Of a DNA stretch of 16,806 bases, positions 1 through 7,136 are shown one piece after another. The stretch is taken from the NCBI GenBank assembly GCA_947628725.1, contig CANRAQ010000016.1, positions 1-16,806 on the forward strand, read 5' to 3'. A model generated the notes under the pieces. The model did not search any database. It was not told the DNA's origin and was given only the letters and a program-made list of their open reading frames with translations. This DNA is from an uncultured Bacilli bacterium. GTDB lineage: Bacteria > Bacillota_I > Bacilli_A > RF39 > UBA660. Position numbers and translations under genes: made by a program. Every line of letters starts with the position of its first letter. Positions within the stretch are counted from its first letter, which is position 1.

Positions 1-1257
1 GTAAAAATAGAAGTAAATGGAGAAAAACCATGTAAAGGTATAATCACATTAGAAAAAGGAATGGTAACAAAAGAAACATTAGAATATTGTGAAGAAAAAA
101 TTAATATACAAGAACCAAATGAACCAGAATTAGCAGGAATGACACCAGTAATATATAAAGATAATGCATGGGTTATAGCAGATACATCTAAAGAATGGTA
201 TAACTATTATTATCAAGAATGGGCAAATGCAGTAATATTGACAGATGCAGGAAAAGGAAAACAAATAGGAGATAAACTTGATTTAGAAACAGATGTAAAA
301 GCAATGTTTGTATGGATACCAAGATATGAATACAAAATAGATGGTAAGTACGGTAAAGGTGGAACAAGTGCGGACAGACCAGGAGAAATAGAAGTAAACT
401 TTATAAATGGAAAAGGTACAACATCTACGAAAGGATATACAGTCCACCCAGCATTTACATTTGGAAATGATGAACTAACAGGAATATGGGTAGGAAAGTT
501 TGAAACAAGTACAGATAAGAATAGTGCATGTTATAAAACATCAAACGCTGATAATTGTAATAATACTAATCAAGACCCATATATACTACCAAATGTAAGT
601 TCATTAAGAAGTCAACAAGTTAGTAATCAATTTGAAACAGCCAAAAAATTTAATACACTTCTAACAAACGCAGATAGTCATATGATGAAAAATAGAGAAT
701 GGGGAGCAGTGGCTTACTTATCACAATCAAAATATGGAAAATATGGAAAAGACCAAGAAGAAGTTTATATAAATAATTGTAGTAATTATATTACAGGAGT
801 AGCAGGAAATTCAGTAAGTGAAGTACAATCTGCAACAACATGTATGACAAATACATATAATACAGAAAAAGGACAAAAAGCAAGTACAACAGGAACAATA
901 TATGGAATATATGACATGAGTGGAGACGCATATGAAAATGTAATGGGTAATTTGAATGATGAAACAAGTGATTCAGGTTTTGCTGCAACATGGTTTAAGG
1001 ATAATACAAAATATTATGATAAATATCCTTCTACTTCATGTGTGGGTGATGAATGTAAAGGACATGCATTAAATGAGACAGCAGGGTGGTATGGAGATTA
1101 CGAAAACTATATCTTTCCTGGGAAACCTTGGGTACGTCGTGGAGGTCTTTTCTATTTCGATAATAAATCGGCTGGGATATTTAGTTTTAGTGTTTCTCCT
1201 GGTGATAGTAGTTATATTGATACCTCATTTCGTGTAGTACTTGCTCCAATTAAATAA
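1..1257 (+). CDS. FGE-like (C-type-lectin fold) surface protein, 5' truncated by window edge
   Basis: The reading frame is open from base 1, so the true start lies upstream; the ATG at 61 is internal. The visible 418 residues show sequences typical of the formylglycine-generating-enzyme/sulfatase-modifying-factor fold: FVWIPRYEYKI, then GIWVGKFETS, then GIYDMSGDAYEN (the family's G-LYDM-GNV-EW element), and a C-terminal RGG...FRVVL ending. There are several closely spaced Cys pairs (ACYKTSNADNC, TSCVGDEC), which suggests disulfides in an exported protein. Catalytic FGE cysteines are not evident, so a binding or display role is more likely than sulfatase maturation (inference). Codon use changes sharply in the last ~45 codons, from A-ending to T/C-ending, as expected of a DGR variable region. 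The related architecture in AT-rich Bacilli often begins with a prepilin signal; that part is outside this window. It is followed by a terminator. The function is unproven. Confidence 0.7.
   Translation, partial: VKIEVNGEKPCKGIITLEKGMVTKETLEYCEEKINIQEPNEPELAGMTPVIYKDNAWVIADTSKEWYNYYYQEWANAVILTDAGKGKQIGDKLDLETDVKAMFVWIPRYEYKIDGKYGKGGTSADRPGEIEVNFINGKGTTSTKGYTVHPAFTFGNDELTGIWVGKFETSTDKNSACYKTSNADNCNNTNQDPYILPNVSSLRSQQVSNQFETAKKFNTLLTNADSHMMKNREWGAVAYLSQSKYGKYGKDQEEVYINNCSNYITGVAGNSVSEVQSATTCMTNTYNTEKGQKASTTGTIYGIYDMSGDAYENVMGNLNDETSDSGFAATWFKDNTKYYDKYPSTSCVGDECKGHALNETAGWYGDYENYIFPGKPWVRRGGLFYFDNKSAGIFSFSVSPGDSSYIDTSFRVVLAPIK
1129..1242 (+). other. Candidate DGR variable region (VR) in the 3' end of the FGE-like gene
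   Basis: From the Trp codon before RGG to the FRVVL ending, the sequence is richer in G/C and T than the rest of the gene. Between 1147 and 1224, 22 of 26 codons end in T or C, including unbroken runs at 1147-1164 and 1180-1224. The upstream part of the gene favours A in third positions. Adenine-specific mutagenesis of AAY codons in a template repeat yields NNY codons, which is this pattern. The flanks (RGG, SAG-F, FRVVL) correspond to conserved scaffold positions in known DGR targets. No template repeat or reverse transcriptase is present in this window, so the partner would have to lie elsewhere. Confidence 0.55.
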
Positions 1258-1301
1258 AATTAGTATTACATATTTCTTAATATATTAAGATAAAACTACA
1301 T

Positions 1302-1328
1302 AAGAGATTTAAAATTCTCTTTTTTTTG
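1302..1328 (+). terminator. Rho-independent terminator after the FGE-like gene
   Basis: AAGAGA (1302-1307) pairs with TCTCTT (1316-1321) around an 8-nt AT loop, and a run of T residues follows immediately. It lies 45 bases after the stop codon. Confidence 0.75.
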
Positions 1329-1341
1329 TATTTTTTTGAAG

Positions 1342-1393
1342 AAATTTTCAGGAAAAAAAAGGAAATCGCTATCTTTTGTAGAATAATATATAT
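1342..1393 (+). repeat. Shared upstream element, copy 1
   Basis: This 52-base stretch matches 4109-4161 at 50 of 53 aligned positions (one 1-base indel, two substitutions). It begins with AAATTTTCAGG, an A8 tract and GGAAATCGC, and ends with TTTTGTAGAAT plus an AT repeat. TTTTGTAGAAT differs from a Spo0A box (TGTCGAA) core by one base, and TAGAAT (1379-1384) could act as a -10. The preceding terminator leaves little room for another promoter, so this element probably carries the promoter for the nuclease gene. Confidence 0.65.
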
Positions 1394-1424
1394 GAGGATA
1401 TATAAAATACAAAGGAGGCATCAT

Positions 1425-2255
1425 ATGATAAAAGAAAAAATATATATTACTTTAAAATTTGATTTAATGGTTAAAAGGATATTTGGAAATGATAAAGATA
1501 AAGAACCAATAAAAAAATTAATAAAAGAAATATTAAATATAGAAACAGACAAAATAAAAATATTAAATTCAGAAATGATAGGAATACCATATAAAGATAA
1601 AAGAATAATAGTAGATTTAATAGTAGAATTAGAAGATAAAACTATAATAGCAATAGAAATAAATACTAATGTAGATGATGAGATAATAAAAAGAAACATA
1701 TATTATATGTGTAAAAATATAAGTAAAGATCTAGGTCCAAATGAAAGTTATACAAAAATAAAAAGACATATACAAATAAACTTTGATTTTGAAGGAAAAC
1801 ATAGATCAGGAATAGAAAGATATACATTATATGATAAAAATATAAAAAAAGAATTATCAGATGTAATAGAAATAATAAGAATAGATGTTCCATATTTCAC
1901 AAAAAAATGTTATACTAATAATATAGAAAATTTAGATAGTTTAACAAAATTTATAGGACTATTTGGAGTCAAAACGAGAGAAGAAGCTAAAAGGCTATGT
2001 GAAGGAGATGAGTGTATGGAAAAGATATATAAAAAAATAGATGAATTAAATGAAGATGAAGATGTAATAGGTGCATATGACTATGAGTTAGATAAAAAAA
2101 GATTAGCTATAGGTCAAAGAGAATTAGGAATAAAAGAGGGAATGAAGGAAGCTATTCATAAGACTGTTTTAAATATGTTAAATAAAAATATGAATTTAAA
2201 TCTTATATCTGAAGTGACAGGATTATCTATTAGTGAAATAAATAAGTTAAAGTAA
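1425..2255 (+). CDS. PD-(D/E)XK nuclease family (Rpn/PDDEXK_2 transposase-type) protein
   Basis: The start is ATG 1425, preceded by AAAGGAGG at 1411-1418; an in-frame extension upstream to 1326 lacks a ribosome site and runs through the terminator and repeat. The product is 276 residues. The N-terminus (LMVKRIFG) and the core D64 in IVDLIVELED followed by E78-I-N80 fit the PD-(D/E)XK fold of the family annotated as PDDEXK_2 or Rpn recombination-promoting nuclease. The third catalytic position, usually K or Q, is N here. The C-terminus has a short helix-turn-helix-like tail (VTGLSISEINKL), common in this family. Members are often multicopy and were named putative transposases, but Rpn proteins act as DNA endonucleases that promote recombination. 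No terminal repeats of an IS are visible. The gene stands alone, is convergent with pyrG, and shares its upstream element with the bacteriocin exporter. Confidence 0.8.
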   Translation: MIKEKIYITLKFDLMVKRIFGNDKDKEPIKKLIKEILNIETDKIKILNSEMIGIPYKDKRIIVDLIVELEDKTIIAIEINTNVDDEIIKRNIYYMCKNISKDLGPNESYTKIKRHIQINFDFEGKHRSGIERYTLYDKNIKKELSDVIEIIRIDVPYFTKKCYTNNIENLDSLTKFIGLFGVKTREEAKRLCEGDECMEKIYKKIDELNEDEDVIGAYDYELDKKRLAIGQRELGIKEGMKEAIHKTVLNMLNKNMNLNLISEVTGLSISEINKLK

Positions 2256-2257
2256 AA

Positions 2258-2285
2258 CCATATCAATAAGATATGGCCTTTTTTT
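2258..2285. terminator. Terminator between convergent nuclease gene and pyrG
   Basis: CCATATC (2258-2264) and GATATGG (2270-2276) form a perfect 7-bp stem with an AATAA loop, followed on the plus strand by CC and seven T. On the minus strand the stem is followed by TTTTA, so it may also stop pyrG transcription. Confidence 0.85.
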
Positions 2286-3888
2286 ATTTCCCGTCTATAC
2301 TAGATTTTACGAAAGAATCAAATAATGGATGAGGTCTTGTAGGTCTACTTTTAAATTCAGGATGAAATTGACATGCAATAAAATGCTTATGTTTAGGATA
2401 TTCTATTATTTCAGCTAGATTACTTTGTTCATTAATACCTGAAAATACTATTCCATTTTTCTCTAATATATCTTTATATTTATTATTAAATTCATATCTA
2501 TGGCGATGTCTTTCTAGTATTTTATCGGTTTTATAATCTTTGAATGCTAAAGTATTTGGTTTAATTGTACATTCATAATTACCAAGTCTTAATGTACCTC
2601 CCATGTTAGTTATTGCCTTTTGGTCAGCCATTAAATCTATTATAGGTTCAGGACATAATTCACTAAATTCAGTAGAGGATGCTTCTTTAATTCCACATAC
2701 ATTACGAGCAAATTCTATTACCGCTAGTTGCATACCTAAACATATTCCTAAAAATGGAATATTATTTTCTCTAGAATATTTTATTGCTTTTATTTTACCT
2801 TCTATTCCTCTGCTTCCAAAACCACCTGGAACTAATATACCTTTAGAATTTTTAAATATCTTTTTTAAATCGACACTAGGATCTTCTAGTTTTTCTGAAT
2901 CTACCCAATTTATATTAACTTTAGTATTATATTTATATCCAGCATGTTTAAGTGATTCACTTACAGATAAATATGCATCATGAAGTTCAATATATTTTCC
3001 AACAAGCGCAATTTCAACTTCATTACTTAAATTATCAACAGTATCAATTAAATCTTTCCAGTATTTTAAATTTGCCTTTTTTAGTGGCATTTTAAATTGC
3101 CTTAAAATTGCTTCATCTATTTTTCCATTATAAAAATTTATTGGAATTTGATATATATTTTTAACATCTACTGCATCTATTATATTTTCAACAGGTATAG
3201 AGCAGAATAATGATAATTTATTTTTTATAGAATCACTTGTAGGGAAAGGCGTTCTACATACTAAAGCATTAGGAGTTATTCCCATATTTCTTAAATCCTT
3301 TACACTGTTTTGAGTAGGTTTTGTCTTTAATTCATTTGATCCATATATGTATGGAATAAGTGTAGTGTGTATAAAGAATGTATTTTCTTGACCTTTCTCG
3401 TATTGTATTTGTCTTAATGCTTCAATAAATGTACTTGATTCTATATCACCAACAGTACCACCGATTTCTGTAATTACAAAATCTGCACCACTAGTTATAC
3501 CTGCTTCATATACTTTATTTTTTATTTCATTTGTAACATGTGGAACCATTTGTACTGTAGCGCCTAAATAGTCACCTTTTCTTTCTTTTTCTATTACAGT
3601 TGAATAAATCTTACCACTTGTAATATTAGAAGTATAGTTAAGTTCCTCATCTATAAAACGCTCATAATGACCTAAATCTAGGTCAGTCTCACATCCATCA
3701 TAAGTTACATAAACTTCACCATGTTGAATAGGGTTCATAGTACCTGGATCAACATTTATGTAAGGATCAAATTTTTGCATAAAAACTTTGTATCCTCTAG
3801 ATTTTAATAAAAGAGCAACAGAAGATGCAGTTATACCTTTTCCAAGTCCTGAAACGACACCACCTGTTACGAAAATATATTTTGTCAT
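2284..3888 (-). CDS. pyrG: CTP synthase
   Basis: The product is a 534-residue cytosolic enzyme that converts UTP to CTP using ATP and glutamine. The N-terminal synthase domain opens with KYIFVTGGVVSGLGKGI (P-loop-like dethiobiotin-synthetase fold) and contains the conserved GEVYVTYDGCETDLDLGHYE block. The C-terminal class I glutamine amidotransferase domain has LVPGGFGSRG, nucleophile Cys383 in GICLGMQ, and His509/Glu511 in HPEF. Length and order match the family. The ATG at 3888 is chosen because GAGG sits about 7 bases upstream; an in-frame GTG three codons earlier overlaps that site. The gene is monocistronic, with its own promoter and leader hairpin. The G/C-repeat 5' end used for CTP-sensing attenuation in Bacillus subtilis pyrG is not obvious here. 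Confidence 0.98.
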   Translation of the reverse strand: MTKYIFVTGGVVSGLGKGITASSVALLLKSRGYKVFMQKFDPYINVDPGTMNPIQHGEVYVTYDGCETDLDLGHYERFIDEELNYTSNITSGKIYSTVIEKERKGDYLGATVQMVPHVTNEIKNKVYEAGITSGADFVITEIGGTVGDIESSTFIEALRQIQYEKGQENTFFIHTTLIPYIYGSNELKTKPTQNSVKDLRNMGITPNALVCRTPFPTSDSIKNKLSLFCSIPVENIIDAVDVKNIYQIPINFYNGKIDEAILRQFKMPLKKANLKYWKDLIDTVDNLSNEVEIALVGKYIELHDAYLSVSESLKHAGYKYNTKVNINWVDSEKLEDPSVDLKKIFKNSKGILVPGGFGSRGIEGKIKAIKYSRENNIPFLGICLGMQLAVIEFARNVCGIKEASSTEFSELCPEPIIDLMADQKAITNMGGTLRLGNYECTIKPNTLAFKDYKTDKILERHRHRYEFNNKYKDILEKNGIVFSGINEQSNLAEIIEYPKHKHFIACQFHPEFKSRPTRPHPLFDSFVKSSIDGK

Positions 3889-3908
3889 AAAAAACACCTC
3901 AAACTTCT

Positions 3909-3929
3909 AGAGAGTTTTGTAGGCTCTCT
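3909..3929 (-). promoter_or_regulatory. Hairpin in the pyrG 5' leader
   Basis: On the minus strand AGAGAG and CTCTCT are separated by nine bases, giving a 6-bp stem shortly after the predicted transcription start and ahead of the ribosome site. No T-run follows, so it is not a classical terminator. It could stabilise the mRNA or take part in regulation; no function is proven. Confidence 0.45.
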
Positions 3930-3932
3930 TAA

Positions 3933-3962
3933 ATTATAGCACCATTATAATATCTAAATCAA
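3933..3962 (-). promoter_or_regulatory. pyrG promoter
   Basis: Read on the minus strand: TTGATT as -35 (3957-3962), an 18-base spacer, and a perfect TATAAT -10 (3933-3938), about 45 bases before the pyrG start codon. Confidence 0.65.
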
Positions 3963-4108
3963 TATCTATAAAAAAAATTATAAAAATTTTTAAATGTTAT
4001 TAGAAAAAACAAAAAAATATATTTTAAACCATATTTTATAACAATTTAAGTAACTTTATTGACTTAAAATTATATGATTATAAATTAAGAAAATGAAAAT
4101 TTTTTAAA
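3963..4108. other. AT-rich intergenic stretch between divergent pyrG and exporter genes
   Basis: This stretch is almost entirely A and T with no supported gene. One candidate plus-strand promoter is seen: TTGACT (4059-4064), a 16-base spacer and TAAATT (4081-4086). If used, it would place the shared repeat element inside the transcribed leader of the exporter gene. Short ORFs here lack ribosome sites. Confidence 0.35.
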
Positions 4109-4161
4109 AAATTTTCAGGAAAAAAAAGGAAATCGCCTACCTTTTGTAGAATGATATATAT
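4109..4161 (+). repeat. Shared upstream element, copy 2
   Basis: This copy matches 1342-1393 at 50 of 53 aligned positions and ends just before the ribosome site (GGGAGG, 4163-4168) of the exporter gene. It keeps the A8 tract, GGAAATCGC and TTTTGTAGAAT. If TAGAAT (4147-4152) were the -10, the transcript would have a very short leader, so the box may instead be an operator or activator site. Confidence 0.65.
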
Positions 4162-4175
4162 AGGGAGGTGATAAT

Positions 4176-6245
4176 ATGAAAAAATATGAACATGTTTTGC
4201 AAGATGATTCTAAAGACTGTGGAGTTGCGTGCTTGCAGATGGTAATTAAATATTACAAAGGATATATTAAAAAAGCAAATTTAATTGAAATGACGAAAAC
4301 TACGAAAACTGGAACTACCGCATATCATTTAAAAGAGGCATTAGAAAGTATTGGATTTTATTGTAAAGGTGTATCGTGCAATTTAAATGATATAAATAAA
4401 GACAATATTATATTACCGTGTATTGCAAGTGTTACAATTGATTCTAAATTTAAGCATTTTGTTGTGATTTATGAAATCAATTTTAAAAGCAGATATTTAA
4501 TAATAGGTGATCCTGCAGATAAAATAAAAAAAATTACATTTAATGATTTTAGTTTAATATTTAACAATGTACTTATAATTTTTTACCCCATAAAAAATAT
4601 ACCATTGCAAAAAAATATATCATTTTTACAATTCATTTTAAATATTGTAAAACCAAATAAAAAAATGTTAGTCAATATAATTATTTTATCTATCTTTATT
4701 ACAATATTTTCCATAATAACATCTTTTTATACTGAATATATGATAGATGCTTTAAACAAAAGATCTAATTTATTATATATATTTATCGTTTTTCTTCTTA
4801 CTCATGTTATTAAAAATTTAACCGATTACTTTAGAAATTATTCTTTAGCATTTATCAATCAGAAAATTAATCTTGCACTTACATTAAATGTTTTTAAAGA
4901 TATTATAAAACTTCCTTACTACTATTATAAAAACAAAACTACAGGTGACATAGTATCTCGTATTAATGATTTAGATAATGTAAGACAGATGATAAGTAAA
5001 GTAGCTCTTTCAATTTTTATAGATCTACCACTTACAATTTTATCCATGATTTTACTTTATTTAGTTAATCACATTTTATTTTTTATAGGCTTGATTACTA
5101 TAATACTTTATTTTTTACTTATTCTTGTTTTCAAACCAATTTTAAATAGTCATATAAAAAATATAAAAGATAATAATTCAAGTTCTACTTCATATATGGT
5201 TGAATCGATCAATAATTTTGAGACACTAAAGGGAATACATATAGAAAATAATATTATTTCAAAATTTGAAAAGAAATATGTTATTCTTCTTAAATCAATT
5301 TTCAAATATCAAAATTTTTATTTCTTTCAGGATTTGATAAAAAATTTGATAGGAGATATATCTATAGTAACTGTTACATTTGTTGGTTGTATACTCACAA
5401 TAAAAGGAGATATAAAACTTGGAACTTTATTTACATTTTTAAGCTTACTTTCCTATTTTTTAGGACCTATTAAAAATATAATAGGTTTAGATCAAACTAT
5501 TAAAGATGCGAAAATATCCCTTAAAAGAATATTGGATTTGATTGACTATGATGTTAAAGAAACTGGAATAGTGGATAAATTTAAAAACGGTGATATAGAA
5601 TTTAAGAATTTAAAATTTTCATTTAACAATATAAATAATATATTAGAGAATATTAATATCACAATTAATAAAAATTCTAAAGTTATGGTAGTTGGTAAAA
5701 GTGGAAGTGGCAAAAGTACATTATTTAAATTACTTATGAAATACAATTCTGTAGATAACAATTCTATTATTATAGGTGGAATAGATTTAAATAAATATAC
5801 CAAAAAATCAATTGAAAATAATATAATTTATATCGGGCAACAGGAAAGTTTATTTAATGATACATTATATAATAATTTATGTTTTAAAAATAATAGTAGT
5901 GATTCTATTTTAGAAGTTTGTAAAATGTGTTATGTTGATGAAATTATAGATAGTAATTTAGGATTTAATACTTTAATAGAAGAAAATGGGTTTAATTTAT
6001 CAGGTGGGGAAAGACAAAGAATAATTCTTGCTAGAAGTTTACTTCAAAGATTTAATATACTCATAATAGATGAGGCATTAAATCAAGTAGATGTAGATTT
6101 AGAAAGAAAAATACTTAAAAATTTATTTAAAAAATATAAAGATAAAACTATTATTGTAATTTCCCATAGATTAGATAATTTAGACTTATTTGATTCTTTG
6201 ATGAAATTTGAAAAAGGAGTGGTCAATATAGAAAAAAATGGATAA
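4176..6245 (+). CDS. Peptidase C39-containing ABC transporter (bacteriocin processing and export)
   Basis: The 689-residue membrane protein combines three parts in the order typical of peptidase-containing ABC transporters. Residues 1-~125 form a C39 cysteine protease: Cys15 in DDSKDCGVACLQM, His94 in KHFVVI and Asp112 in GDPAD. A transmembrane domain (~155-450) has several long hydrophobic helices. The ATPase has Walker A GKSGSGKST (507-515), signature LSGGE (608-612), Walker B ending Asp632-Glu633, and H-loop His664. The family cleaves leaders after Gly-Gly and exports the mature peptide. Two matching leader peptides lie downstream, so they are the likely substrates. The start is supported by GGGAGG at 4163-4168. 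The usual D-loop context after Walker B (ATSALD) reads ALNQVD, a mild variant. It overlaps the next gene by 8 bases. Confidence 0.95.
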   Translation: MKKYEHVLQDDSKDCGVACLQMVIKYYKGYIKKANLIEMTKTTKTGTTAYHLKEALESIGFYCKGVSCNLNDINKDNIILPCIASVTIDSKFKHFVVIYEINFKSRYLIIGDPADKIKKITFNDFSLIFNNVLIIFYPIKNIPLQKNISFLQFILNIVKPNKKMLVNIIILSIFITIFSIITSFYTEYMIDALNKRSNLLYIFIVFLLTHVIKNLTDYFRNYSLAFINQKINLALTLNVFKDIIKLPYYYYKNKTTGDIVSRINDLDNVRQMISKVALSIFIDLPLTILSMILLYLVNHILFFIGLITIILYFLLILVFKPILNSHIKNIKDNNSSSTSYMVESINNFETLKGIHIENNIISKFEKKYVILLKSIFKYQNFYFFQDLIKNLIGDISIVTVTFVGCILTIKGDIKLGTLFTFLSLLSYFLGPIKNIIGLDQTIKDAKISLKRILDLIDYDVKETGIVDKFKNGDIEFKNLKFSFNNINNILENINITINKNSKVMVVGKSGSGKSTLFKLLMKYNSVDNNSIIIGGIDLNKYTKKSIENNIIYIGQQESLFNDTLYNNLCFKNNSSDSILEVCKMCYVDEIIDSNLGFNTLIEENGFNLSGGERQRIILARSLLQRFNILIIDEALNQVDVDLERKILKNLFKKYKDKTIIVISHRLDNLDLFDSLMKFEKGVVNIEKNG

Positions 6246-6672
6246 TATGGATAATATAGATATTTATAATAATTCGGCAAAGATATTTGAAAGGAAAACT
6301 CCAAAGTCAGTAATATCTTGGATTACTATTCTAATTATTTTATTTGTACTATTTATAATTATTAGTTTTATACCATTTAACATATATAAAAATTATATTG
6401 GTAAAATAATAGATAATAAAATTCCATCTAATATACAAATTAATGTTAATAAAAGTGATTTTCCAATAAAAAAAGATAGAATTTTATATATCGAAGATAT
6501 TAAATATAATTATAAAATAAAGCATATTTATTCTGATAAAGTTATAATTGAACTAAAAATAGATGATAGTATAAATATAAAAGATAATTTACTTCAATTA
6601 AATATTTTATATAACAAAACTACTCTAGGTAGAATTATAATAAACAAAATAAAGAAAGGGTTTGGTTTATGA
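6238..6672 (+). CDS. Small one-TM accessory protein of the exporter (truncated HlyD-like?)
   Basis: The 144-residue product has a short polar N-terminus, one strong membrane helix at about residues 24-46, and a ~95-residue outer part rich in alternating I/K/N that looks like beta strands. Its place, directly after a C39 ABC exporter with an 8-base overlap and directly before the peptide genes, is that of a bacteriocin secretion accessory (HlyD/membrane-fusion) protein. It lacks the long coiled coil of classical members and is about a third of their length. The N-terminal phrase before the helix (FERKTPKSVISW) resembles membrane-fusion starts. An alternative ATG at 6247 is possible; neither has a well-spaced ribosome site, so translational coupling is likely. 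It could also be an immunity protein. The assignment rests mostly on context. Confidence 0.6.
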   Translation: MDNMDNIDIYNNSAKIFERKTPKSVISWITILIILFVLFIIISFIPFNIYKNYIGKIIDNKIPSNIQINVNKSDFPIKKDRILYIEDIKYNYKIKHIYSDKVIIELKIDDSINIKDNLLQLNILYNKTTLGRIIINKIKKGFGL

Positions 6673-6809
6673 AAGATTTAACTAATAAAGAATTAAACGA
6701 AATAAATGGTGGAGGAATAAATTTAGGTATAGGTGTTTTAATAGGTGCTGGAATAACATTCTTAATAGGAGTAATAGATGGCTTTTTTAGACCATTAAAA
6801 TGCAATTAG
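6669..6809 (+). CDS. Double-glycine leader bacteriocin-like peptide 1
   Basis: This is a 46-residue precursor. The leader of 15 residues, MKDLTNKELNEINGG, carries the L-xx-EL-x-x-I-x-GG pattern cut by C39 exporters. The predicted 31-residue mature peptide is Gly/Ile/Leu/Val rich with overlapping GxxxG motifs (GINLG, GVLIG), then a helix and a short basic tail ending RPLKCN. GxxxG motifs and a membrane-active helix are hallmarks of class IIb two-peptide bacteriocins. Its ATG overlaps the TGA of the accessory gene (ATGA), implying coupling. Peptide 2 follows after 8 bases. Leader, GG site and exporter are seen; antimicrobial activity is inferred. It could instead be a signalling peptide. Confidence 0.85.
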   Translation: MKDLTNKELNEINGGGINLGIGVLIGAGITFLIGVIDGFFRPLKCN

Positions 6810-6817
6810 GAGTTTAT

Positions 6818-6988
6818 ATGCAAGAATTAGATAATAGACAATTACTTGAAATATCAGGTGGAGCATCTTGGTTTTCAGGTGCATTCTTTAACTCAATATC
6901 TCGTGCGATAGAAACAGTTATGAATGCTGGAAGAAGTCTTGGAAGCGCTATAAGAAGAGCAGTAAGTGGAACAATTTGCCCAGTATAA
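6818..6988 (+). CDS. Double-glycine leader bacteriocin-like peptide 2
   Basis: The start is ATG 6818, because AGGAG lies just upstream (6808-6812) and it gives a leader matching that of peptide 1; an in-frame ATG at 6800 lies inside peptide 1. The precursor has 56 residues: leader MQELDNRQLLEISGG (15), then a 41-residue mature peptide starting ASWFSGAFF. The mature part is an amphipathic, cationic helix candidate with a GxxxG motif (GRSLG), three Arg near the end and a single Cys in TICPV. With peptide 1 it forms a natural candidate two-peptide pair: one hydrophobic Gly-rich partner and one cationic partner. The C-terminal 21 residues resemble those of the overlapping ORF that follows. Confidence 0.85.
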   Translation: MQELDNRQLLEISGGASWFSGAFFNSISRAIETVMNAGRSLGSAIRRAVSGTICPV

Positions 6989-7136
6989 AAAAATAATAAT
7001 ACCAGTACTAATTTTAATAACTTTACCAATTTGGCTAAACATATTAAATTACATAGTATGTTTCCTATTAGAAGCAGGAAGAGTAGTAGGAACATGTATG
7101 AGATTAATAATGTCAGGTTCATTTTGTTTAGTATGA
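6966..7136 (+). CDS. Small overlapping ORF: leaderless membrane peptide resembling peptide 2
   Basis: This is a 56-codon ORF starting with GTG 6966, directly after an in-frame TAA, with AAGAAGAG (6952-6959) six bases upstream as a ribosome site. It overlaps the end of peptide 2 by 23 bases in another frame and stops at TGA 7134 in the terminator stem. The product starts MEQFAQYKK, has no double-glycine leader, and carries a long hydrophobic segment (~residues 10-35). Its last 21 residues (EAGRVVGTCM... ending SGSFCLV) align without gaps to the end of peptide 2 (NAGRSLGSAI... ending SGTICPV), sharing AGR, G, R, SG, C and V at the same spacing. It may be an immunity-type protein mimicking the bacteriocin, or a degraded paralogue. 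The GTG start makes it easy to miss. Confidence 0.55.
   Translation: MEQFAQYKKIIIPVLILITLPIWLNILNYIVCFLLEAGRVVGTCMRLIMSGSFCLV

Noticed and set aside
1326..1424. 33-codon N-terminal extension of the PD-(D/E)XK nuclease
   Set aside because: It begins inside the terminator T-run and crosses the shared repeat element; the strong ribosome site at 1411-1418 serves ATG 1425.
2603..2983. 126-codon plus-strand frame opposite pyrG
   Set aside because: It is antisense to well-conserved pyrG coding sequence, has no ribosome site and resembles no protein family I recognise.
3993..4040. Short ORF starting ATG TTA TTA in the pyrG-exporter gap, considered as an extra leader peptide
   Set aside because: It has no ribosome site and no double-glycine motif, and the composition is simply AT-rich spacer.
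6814..7122. 102-codon minus-strand frame over the bacteriocin peptides
   Set aside because: It is an antisense shadow; the plus-strand peptides have leaders, ribosome sites and operon context.
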